Of a DNA stretch of 20,072 nucleotides, positions 1-4,712 are shown piece after piece. Position 1 is the stretch's first letter, and each line of letters opens with the position of its first letter. Location of the stretch: IMG/VR virus record IMGVR_UViG_3300047550_005009, positions 1-20,072 of that record. One strand, 5' to 3'. Source of the DNA: a virus. The notes below the pieces were generated by a model, which was given only the letters and a program-made list of their open reading frames with translations, ran no database searches and was not told the DNA's origin. The position numbers and the translations under genes are program-made.

Positions 1-233
1 GCAGAGGTTAAGGTAGAGATACCTAACTGCCTTGACTTGTTTATAATGGTGTAATCGTGTCTTTGTAGGAGTCTAAGAACTTTTTCCTGAAACGGGTAGA
101 GATTAAAGGTCATCCTACCTCTAGTAGGGTGTTGAATAGTGTAGTACTTCTTCATGAAGTATACAGGATCTTGCTTACACCGTATTAATTCTTGTTTAAT
201 TGCATCACCTATAGCTGTACGCGTGGTTGTCAT
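1..233 (-). CDS. Terminase large subunit, N-terminal part (cut by window edge)
   Basis: The frame opens with ATG at 233 and stays open to the window edge, giving 77 residues of a longer protein. The segment NLYPFQEKVLRLL (residues 43-55) followed by a strand and NKSRQLGIST (64-73) is the adenine-binding Q region and Walker A loop of phage large terminase ATPases, which drive DNA into the prohead. The usual lysine of T4-type loops (SRQLGK-T/S) is Ile71 here. A lysine at the start of the loop (Lys65) may substitute, as in the deviant Walker A of lambda gpA. The gene starts 20 bases after the stop of the 153-aa gene, the usual place for the large subunit after the small one. The nuclease domain lies outside the window. 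The family call is secure from the ATPase motif; the choice of subfamily is inference. Confidence 0.88.
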   Translation of the reverse strand, partial: MTTTRTAIGDAIKQELIRCKQDPVYFMKKYYTIQHPTRGRMTFNLYPFQEKVLRLLQRHDYTIINKSRQLGISTLTS

Positions 234-241
234 TTATAAAA

Positions 242-249
242 ATTTATAA
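242..249 (-). promoter_or_regulatory. Possible T4-like late promoter box before the terminase gene
   Basis: The minus strand reads TTATAAATT here, close to the T4 late consensus TATAAATA, eight bases before the terminase start. A second TATAAAT overlaps the start codon itself. The region is very AT-rich, so chance is a real alternative. Transcription from this box would leave almost no 5' leader. Confidence 0.25.
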
Positions 250-253
250 CCCC

Positions 254-715
254 TCAAGCTAGATCGTCTTGATCATCCTCTAATTCAGGTTGCATAGCCT
301 TTTGAATATCGGCTCTCAATTTTTTAATTTGTGTAGGAATATTACCAATAGCGGCTTTATATTGATCTAGACTTAATTGTCCGCTCTTAAGCTGCATTAG
401 TAATGCATCTTTTTGGTCTTCTAGACCTTTTAATTTAAGTTCTTTAGTATGTAGATTTTTAGTCTGTCTATCAGTCCTAACGCTTGTTGGTGCCGGTTCT
501 TTTTCTACTTCGCCTCCAAAATCTTCCTTCTCGTCATCGGATTTATAAGGATTATCAGCATCAGGATCAAACATTTCTTCATCACCTTGTTCCGCTCCCA
601 TGGCCAGTTTTTCGGCATCAGTTTTAGTCATGCCACCGACATTATCCTCTTCGTTCAACTTGGAACGCTTAGTTAATCTGTTCTCTACTAAGAACTTTGG
701 TAGATTAAATATCAT
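254..715 (-). CDS. Coiled-coil protein upstream of TerL; candidate small terminase subunit
   Basis: This 153-aa protein has no family I can name with certainty. It starts with a short hydrophobic/basic segment (NLPKFLVENRL, 4-14) and a second L-N-E at about 20-22. A strongly acidic, probably disordered stretch follows (about 40-75), then a charged helical region rich in Leu, Lys and Asp (about 88-145) that looks like a coiled coil, and an acidic tail. Its size, its helical core and its position directly before the large terminase gene match the T4 gp16 small subunit, which recognises DNA and regulates packaging. No DNA-binding motif is evident. The LVEN/LNEE N-terminus also resembles the capsid-targeting-like N-termini of other proteins here, so an internal head protein is the alternative. 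It ends with TGA, so the phage uses UGA as stop. Confidence 0.8.
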   Translation of the reverse strand: MIFNLPKFLVENRLTKRSKLNEEDNVGGMTKTDAEKLAMGAEQGDEEMFDPDADNPYKSDDEKEDFGGEVEKEPAPTSVRTDRQTKNLHTKELKLKGLEDQKDALLMQLKSGQLSLDQYKAAIGNIPTQIKKLRADIQKAMQPELEDDQDDLA

Positions 716-729
716 AGTGTCGTTTATTA

Positions 730-737
730 ATAAATAG
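730..737. promoter_or_regulatory. ATAAATAG intergenic motif (copy 1)
   Basis: The plus strand reads ATAAATAG, so the minus strand reads CTATTTAT. It lies one base after the stop of the 83-aa gene and 14 bases before the next start. Near-identical elements sit before the genes starting at 3262, 10198, 11746 and 16498. The function is unknown. Confidence 0.3.
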
Positions 738-738
738 T

Positions 739-990
739 TTAAAGTAGTGAATCAGAAGATATATCTGTAGGAGCTATAACTTTCTTCTGGGTTAGCTTTT
801 CCTTCCATTCTGCTTTTGAATACCGGATTCCGTAAAGGTAATATTCGGGTGCTTTGCCTTCATTTTCGGCATAAATCAGAGCCGGTCCGTCTACAGAATG
901 CATTTTACTAACCTGTCCATCGACTTGTAAATAGCTAATAGTTTTTCCGCAAATAGTATTTATTGTTCTAACAACGCTTTTTGTTCTCAT
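739..990 (-). CDS. Small phage protein with DGPALIY / EYYLYGIRYSKAEW motif
   Basis: This 83-aa protein contains a short beta-rich unit, VDGPALIY (residues about 33-40) then EYYLYGIRYSKAEWKE (about 49-64). The pattern 'DGPA-x-x-Y ... E-Y-Y-x-x-G-x-x-Y/H-S-K-E-W' recurs in many small phage proteins, where it resembles single MORN-like repeats ending in a tryptophan helix. The biochemical role of the family is not known to me. The gene is the first after the terminator at 1036-1060, so it probably begins a separate transcription unit with the 153-aa protein and the terminase. No signal peptide, membrane segment or cysteine cluster is present. The ATG start is the only sensible one, since the terminator and A/T-rich leader lie directly upstream. 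Confidence 0.8.
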   Translation of the reverse strand: MRTKSVVRTINTICGKTISYLQVDGQVSKMHSVDGPALIYAENEGKAPEYYLYGIRYSKAEWKEKLTQKKVIAPTDISSDSLL

Positions 991-1006
991 GCTCTAGGTT
1001 TTATTG

Positions 1007-1035
1007 ATAATAAGAAAAAATATTCAAACCTCCAA
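1007..1035 (-). promoter_or_regulatory. Possible sigma70-type promoter after the terminator
   Basis: The minus strand carries TTGGAG (1035-1030) and TATTAT (1012-1007) separated by exactly 17 bases. These match 4/6 and 5/6 of the -35 and -10 consensus. Transcription would start near base 1000, about ten bases before the 83-aa gene. If the host is Bacteroidota, whose promoters differ, this match would mean little. Confidence 0.25.
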
Positions 1036-1060
1036 CAAAAAACCCTCCGAATTTGGAGGG
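1036..1060 (-). terminator. Rho-independent terminator ending the long upstream operon
   Basis: The minus strand has a perfect 6-bp G/C-rich stem, CCCTCC with GGAGGG (1060-1055 and 1048-1043), a 6-base loop and then an immediate run of six T (1042-1037). The plus strand lacks a T run after the stem, so the direction is clear. It begins 21 bases after the stop of the 136-aa gene and is the only strong intrinsic terminator I see in the window. Confidence 0.9.
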
Positions 1061-1081
1061 CTTTACTGACTGAGCAGTTTT

Positions 1082-1492
1082 TTATGCTTTAAGGCTATCT
1101 ATCCATTTGTATACCTCTAGTTCTTTTTCTGTGTCAACGTAGTTACCAAACTCTGTTATTTCAAAAAATCCTCTTTTTTCTCCTTCAGCTACTATTTTCT
1201 CTACAGTCAACCCTGGTTTCAACCTTACCGGTTCTGGTTCGTCGTCTTCTTCATCTGCTGCAGAAGCAATATCTAACCAGTAGCAGGAGCCGCCATAATC
1301 GGCAAGCGCAAATAATGTTTGCTCCCAACTATCATCACTGATAAAAACTGTATAGCTTGGACTATCTAATAATCTATCAACCGTTACTGCAAATTCAGGC
1401 ATGTCTGATAAGTCGAGATCATCGTCCTCTTTTAAAAGACCTGCAATCTTTTGCATTTTACGGACTTCGTCAAGTAGTGCTCTTTTTTTCAT
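1082..1492 (-). CDS. Small acidic phage protein with 'RMQKIAG' N-terminal module
   Basis: I chose the ATG at 1492. It lies one base after the TAA of the upstream gene (TAATATG), whereas the longer reading from a GTG at 1561 would add 23 very basic residues antisense to nothing and overlapping the upstream coding end. The protein is then 136 aa. Its first 20 residues, LLDEVRKMQKIAGLLKE preceded by MKKRA, match the N-terminus of the 106-aa protein at 2942-3262 almost residue for residue, while the rest differs. The body has an acidic loop, a beta-rich section (about 30-75) and an acidic DEEDDEPEP stretch before a helical C-terminus. I do not recognise the body. The shared head suggests a targeting or processing signal, possibly for loading into the capsid. 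It is the last gene before the terminator. Confidence 0.78.
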   Translation of the reverse strand: MKKRALLDEVRKMQKIAGLLKEDDDLDLSDMPEFAVTVDRLLDSPSYTVFISDDSWEQTLFALADYGGSCYWLDIASAADEEDDEPEPVRLKPGLTVEKIVAEGEKRGFFEITEFGNYVDTEKELEVYKWIDSLKA

Positions 1493-1493
1493 A

Positions 1494-1964
1494 TTAAGCT
1501 TCTGTTTTTTCTGCTTCAGCTTCTGCCGGCGGTGTTTCTTCTTCAGCCTCTTCTGGTTCACCTGCTACCTGTTCTTCTCCTTCAGGACCCTTAGTCTCAA
1601 TGGGATTACCGACGGATAATATACGTGCGATAGCATTAGTACATCTCTCTCTTTCCCCGATTGTCTGTAGGTAAAACTTCTTTCCCGCTACTGTCGCCTC
1701 GTAGGCCTTACCTAGGAAGGTGAGCATGAAAGTTTGTCCATTGTGAAGAACTATTTTAAAAGTGGTGGGCTTGGGTGCAACAATGTATATACCTGTAATA
1801 TAGTCTTTAAAAGCGGGAGACATTAGCATCTCCAAGGTTTTTCTGAGGGTTGGATACTTCTGTAGTATGAAATTAATAGGATCATCTTCAAAAGATTTAA
1901 CTTTTGGTTCCATCCTCTCAACTTCGTTGAGTATCAACCTTCTTATGATATCTCTATTTGTCAT
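1494..1964 (-). CDS. Uncharacterised 156-aa protein with acidic tail
   Basis: No family is recognised. The N-terminus (MTNRDIIRRLILNEVERM) is a basic amphipathic helix with an L-N-E core, like several neighbours. The middle (about 25-115) is a mixed alpha/beta fold with LHNGQTFMLTFLGKAYEATV (about 74-93) as a likely beta sheet. The last ~38 residues are almost entirely Glu, Ala and Pro and should be disordered. The start follows the endolysin stop as TAATATG, which suggests coupled translation. The same 12 bases, AGCTTAATATGA, occur at the junction at its own 3' end. A capsid-internal or accessory role is only a guess from the N-terminus and its neighbours. Confidence 0.75.
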   Translation of the reverse strand: MTNRDIIRRLILNEVERMEPKVKSFEDDPINFILQKYPTLRKTLEMLMSPAFKDYITGIYIVAPKPTTFKIVLHNGQTFMLTFLGKAYEATVAGKKFYLQTIGERERCTNAIARILSVGNPIETKGPEGEEQVAGEPEEAEEETPPAEAEAEKTEA

Positions 1965-1965
1965 A

Positions 1966-2565
1966 TTAAGCTAATAACGCGTGATACTCTTTAAAATGTT
2001 TGATACGATCGGCAAGTCCAATTGTACCTCCGTTTACGAGTTTAGTTATTTTAGTTACTACAGCATCGGTGGCACCTTGATCGGCTACTGCATTGATCTT
2101 ACGGCTATTCCAGTACCAGGCAGCTGATAACAAAGGATACTTTGTAGCAACAAGGTCAGGGTTGGCTAAAATATCTACACCGACTGCTTTACCAAATGCA
2201 GTATAATTATCCTTTCCTGTTAATTGAATGTATCCACGTCCTCTATGTTTCCACCCGTCTCCAGATGCCTCTGGGCCGTTACCCATTCTACCTCCGTAAA
2301 TTAAGTTGGCGATCTTTTCGGGCTTACGCTCGTATAATTTAGCTTTTTCTGGTGTAGGAAAATACTTTTTAAAAAGACCGAGTAATCCCTTTGCACCGTA
2401 ATTTAAATTCTCGTTTACTACTCTAAAATTACCGCTCTCGTGTCCGCACTGAGAGAGAAAATGTGCAAGGCGCAAAGGCGTATTGATAGCAAACTTAGTT
2501 CCTACTTCAGGAATCTGAGCGATTACAGTATCGGGTACGTGTCCTTTTAGTTTATCTAGATTCAT
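1966..2565 (-). CDS. GH19 chitinase-like endolysin (lysozyme)
   Basis: This 199-aa protein is a single glycoside hydrolase family 19 domain, the fold of plant chitinases and many phage endolysins that cut peptidoglycan glycan strands. The diagnostic elements are in order: RLAHFLSQCGHESGNF (32-47) with likely catalytic Glu43, NENLNY (51-56) with likely second acid Glu52, then the RMGNGPE...GDGWKHRGRGYIQLTG block (about 93-118), and NYTAFGKAVG. Length fits the catalytic domain alone. There is no signal peptide, membrane anchor or cell-wall-binding domain, so release would need a holin, which is not evident nearby. It sits among small accessory genes near the terminase. A virion-associated hydrolase is possible but less likely without a tail domain. 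Confidence 0.93.
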   Translation of the reverse strand: MNLDKLKGHVPDTVIAQIPEVGTKFAINTPLRLAHFLSQCGHESGNFRVVNENLNYGAKGLLGLFKKYFPTPEKAKLYERKPEKIANLIYGGRMGNGPEASGDGWKHRGRGYIQLTGKDNYTAFGKAVGVDILANPDLVATKYPLLSAAWYWNSRKINAVADQGATDAVVTKITKLVNGGTIGLADRIKHFKEYHALLA

Positions 2566-2570
2566 TTTAC

Positions 2571-2930
2571 CTAGCTTTTTGGTTTTTTACCTGCCTTTTG
2601 TAACGCTATTGCAATAGCAGCTTGTTGTGCTTTGCTATGTGCTTTCTCTTCTATTCCGTATCCAGGACCTGGTTCTTGCATACGGCTAGATTCGCCGGCT
2701 AAATACTCAGCTACTGAATGCATATAGTCGGCAGCAAGTGAGATATATGCCGATACCCATCCTGGTAAATTATCACCTTCACCTACCATATGGTCAATTT
2801 TAGAGGCGTTAGAGATCATATCTCTCAACTCGTTCTTTGCCATACCGGCCTCGTGATCGTGTCCGTGATTCCAGTCACGTGCACACTCGTTGCATTGGCC
2901 TTCTGGTAGTAAATGTTTTAGCTTTATCAT
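2571..2930 (-). CDS. Small phage protein with 'ELRDM..AS..DHM' helical domain
   Basis: This 119-aa protein belongs to a family I have seen in marine T4-like phages but cannot name. It begins MIKLKHLLPEGQ, an N-terminus with a short hydrophobic/basic helix and L-P-E, followed by a Cys/His-rich piece (C-N-E-C and H-G-H-D-H, about 13-26) that could bind a metal. The central helices (about 30-80) contain LRDMISNASKIDHMVGEGD and LPGWVSAYISLAADYMHSV. The C-terminus (about 99-119) has SKAQQAAIAIALQKAGKKPK, a basic tail also common in phage proteins. It lies five bases upstream of the endolysin gene. A role as a virion-internal or regulatory protein is speculative. Confidence 0.8.
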   Translation of the reverse strand: MIKLKHLLPEGQCNECARDWNHGHDHEAGMAKNELRDMISNASKIDHMVGEGDNLPGWVSAYISLAADYMHSVAEYLAGESSRMQEPGPGYGIEEKAHSKAQQAAIAIALQKAGKKPKS

Positions 2931-2941
2931 TTTAAAGATTT

Positions 2942-3262
2942 TTAACCAATTATGCTTATATTACGGGGAGCTTTCGCATAAAACTCTGCGTCAGGAAATG
3001 CATACATGTACTCCCCCGAAGGTAGCTTATATACTCCAAATGTTCCACCATACTTGTCGTTTTGGTAAACGGTTTCAACGTTACCACTTTCCAGGTTCTG
3101 AATATCTTCTTCGGATGCATCTAAAGTAAAAATATCATCTCGATTACCTTGATCTCCAAAATCAATATCAGCAATATTAATAGTTTTTTCGTTAATACTC
3201 TCTTTTAGAATACCGGCAATTTTTTGCATCCGACGAATTTCGTTCAGTGTTTGCTTTATCAT
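2942..3262 (-). CDS. 106-aa protein with 'RMQKIAG' N-terminal module
   Basis: The N-terminus MIKQTLNEIRRMQKIAGILKE (written here without its last residues as TLNEIRRMQKIAGILKE, 5-21) is shared with the protein at 1082-1492, but the rest is unrelated. The body (about 22-106) is acidic, with two predicted beta-rich sections, ending KLPSGEYMYAFPDAEFY and a short basic tail. There are no catalytic motifs, cysteines or membrane segments. The gene is preceded by a 12-base gap holding a CTATTTAT element immediately after the stop of the 394-aa gene. The conserved head on different bodies suggests a signal, such as capsid targeting or protease processing at L-N-E. The function of the body is unknown. 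Confidence 0.78.
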   Translation of the reverse strand: MIKQTLNEIRRMQKIAGILKESINEKTINIADIDFGDQGNRDDIFTLDASEEDIQNLESGNVETVYQNDKYGGTFGVYKLPSGEYMYAFPDAEFYAKAPRNISIIG

Positions 3263-3266
3263 GATA

Positions 3267-3274
3267 ATAAATAG
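3267..3274. promoter_or_regulatory. ATAAATAG intergenic motif (copy 2)
   Basis: It fills most of the 12-base gap between the stop at 3275 and the start at 3262 (minus strand CTATTTATTATC then ATG). It is identical over eight bases to the copy at 730-737. Confidence 0.3.
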
Positions 3275-4459
3275 TTAGCAATGATAGTTTAAATATCTTT
3301 GAAGTGCTTTTGCGTAATGAGTCCCTTTATTTTTTAACTTGGATTTAGCAGATCTTACTCTGGAACATGATAGTTTTCCTAGTCTTTTTTTAAGGATTCC
3401 GGGTTTTACCGGGTCATCTATTCCTTCATCTAAATCTTCTAAACCTGTATCATCTTTCTTAAGATCTTTTTCTATATCCTTCATCGTATTTGTAGCCCAT
3501 TGTTTTTGATCAGGTGTCAATTCATCATTAACAGCGTTTTCTACAAAAGAAATAAATTCGTCTTCACCTAATTTGTATACTTGAGCAAAAAACAATTCAC
3601 GAACGCGTGCATCTTCTATATTACTCTCATTATATAATTTTGAGATAGCATCATAAAAAAATTTACCAAACCGTAAATCGTTTGGTTCATTAGATACCTT
3701 ATCTACAGCTCCGACAATGGCTTGATTTTTTTCTTTATCTGGACCAAATCCTTCTGTACCTACAATTTCGTATAATCCTTTTACTATTTCGTGAACGAGT
3801 ACTGGGAAGCAGATTGCTTTTGCTTTAATAACAAACTGTTCGTTTTCTTCGTCATACTCCATTTTACTTTCACCGCCTTGCATTTGACCTCCAGCACCAC
3901 CCCTCTGGGCAAGGGCGGCAAGCATCATAGCAATCGCGTTTGGGTCATCATAGACACCAAAAGATAGTTTTAGTATTTCGTTATATTTTTGAACTAACTC
4001 TGGATTAATTTGATCTAAATATTCTCTAAAAAGCATAAAACCAAAAGCACCTCTAATAGAAGCACCTTGAGTAATACCATTAATTATACGACGTTTTGCT
4101 TTTAATTTTTCAGGATCTCCTTCCCCGAAGTCAGGTAACGATGGATCATCCTGAGGTGGAGGTTCTTGAATATTCATATCACCCGTACCTACAATCTTAC
4201 CGTCGATTTTTATATTGGCGTAATCAATAATAGGATAGGCGTCGGTAACAATTTGTGCAGCTACCATCTCCAATTCATCTCGATAGTCTTTTTCTGCTTC
4301 TATTATTTCACCTAGTAGTTGCTGGGATTTCATCATTGCTTGCATCATGTTCTTGTTACCAAGCATTTGACGTAAAGATTCCCCGGACTTACCCTTAAGG
4401 GCGTTCATAGTCTTAGGTGAAAATATTTTTTCGTATTCTATTTCTAGAAGTTTAGCCAT
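3275..4459 (-). CDS. 394-aa conserved phage protein (GASIRGAF / YLNYHC family)
   Basis: I recognise this as a family recurring in uncultured T4-like phages, without a known function. It is mostly helical and acidic. Recurrent blocks are INGITQGASIRGAFGFMLF (about 126-144), FGVYDDPNAIAMMLAALAQ (about 167-185), FPVLVHEIVKGLYEIVG (about 218-234) and a basic C-terminal module, KLSCSRVRSAKSKLKNKGTH...RYLNYHC (about 361-394). That last module also occurs at the ends of other phage proteins, so it may be a separate targeting or binding unit. A Gly/Gln loop lies near 186-196. The gene overlaps the 86-aa gene by eight bases, so the two are probably translated together. Its location between uncharacterised structural-region genes suggests a head-associated or virion-internal protein, but this is inference. 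Confidence 0.85.
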   Translation of the reverse strand: MAKLLEIEYEKIFSPKTMNALKGKSGESLRQMLGNKNMMQAMMKSQQLLGEIIEAEKDYRDELEMVAAQIVTDAYPIIDYANIKIDGKIVGTGDMNIQEPPPQDDPSLPDFGEGDPEKLKAKRRIINGITQGASIRGAFGFMLFREYLDQINPELVQKYNEILKLSFGVYDDPNAIAMMLAALAQRGGAGGQMQGGESKMEYDEENEQFVIKAKAICFPVLVHEIVKGLYEIVGTEGFGPDKEKNQAIVGAVDKVSNEPNDLRFGKFFYDAISKLYNESNIEDARVRELFFAQVYKLGEDEFISFVENAVNDELTPDQKQWATNTMKDIEKDLKKDDTGLEDLDEGIDDPVKPGILKKRLGKLSCSRVRSAKSKLKNKGTHYAKALQRYLNYHC

Positions 4460-4712
4460 TCTTTTTAGTTGTTCTAAAACGTTTAACGATTTTATCTAAC
4501 ATTTCAGCTTCTTTCATTGAAGCTTTGGCTTTAGGTGCAGGTTTAACATCGGGGTTACCTAGAGGACGGCGAGGCTTTGGTTTACCTGGTGCTTTAGTAG
4601 GCGGTTCGGCTACGCCCGGTTTTTCTTTTGGTTTAGAAGGAGCAGGTGCATTCTCCACTATATTCTTCTTCACAATACGGCGTAGTATTTCTACTATTAC
4701 TTTCTTATTCAT
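4452..4712 (-). CDS. Small Pro/Lys-rich protein
   Basis: This 86-aa protein starts with a basic amphipathic helix (MNKKVIVEILRRIVKKNIVE, 1-20) containing I-V-E and V-E-N. A long disordered Pro/Lys/Ala segment follows (about 22-65), then a short basic helix (about 66-82). No known family is evident. It overlaps both neighbours by eight bases, which indicates translational coupling and a genuine gene rather than a spacer. The strongly basic, proline-rich middle could contact DNA or another protein. The N-terminus fits the set of capsid-targeting-like peptides described in the findings. Confidence 0.7.
   Translation of the reverse strand: MNKKVIVEILRRIVKKNIVENAPAPSKPKEKPGVAEPPTKAPGKPKPRRPLGNPDVKPAPKAKASMKEAEMLDKIVKRFRTTKKNG

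Noticed and set aside
1493-1561. GTG start at 1561 for the 136-aa gene
   Set aside because: The added 23 residues are only Lys/Arg/Gln and come from the antisense-like reading of the acidic tail codons of the upstream gene in another frame. The ATG at 1492 fits the TAATATG pattern and places the conserved head at the N-terminus.
1401-1619. Plus-strand reading frame of 72 codons rich in Ser/Phe
   Set aside because: It is antisense to two real genes and its Phe/Ser richness is the mirror of their Lys/Glu codons. No leader or family match.
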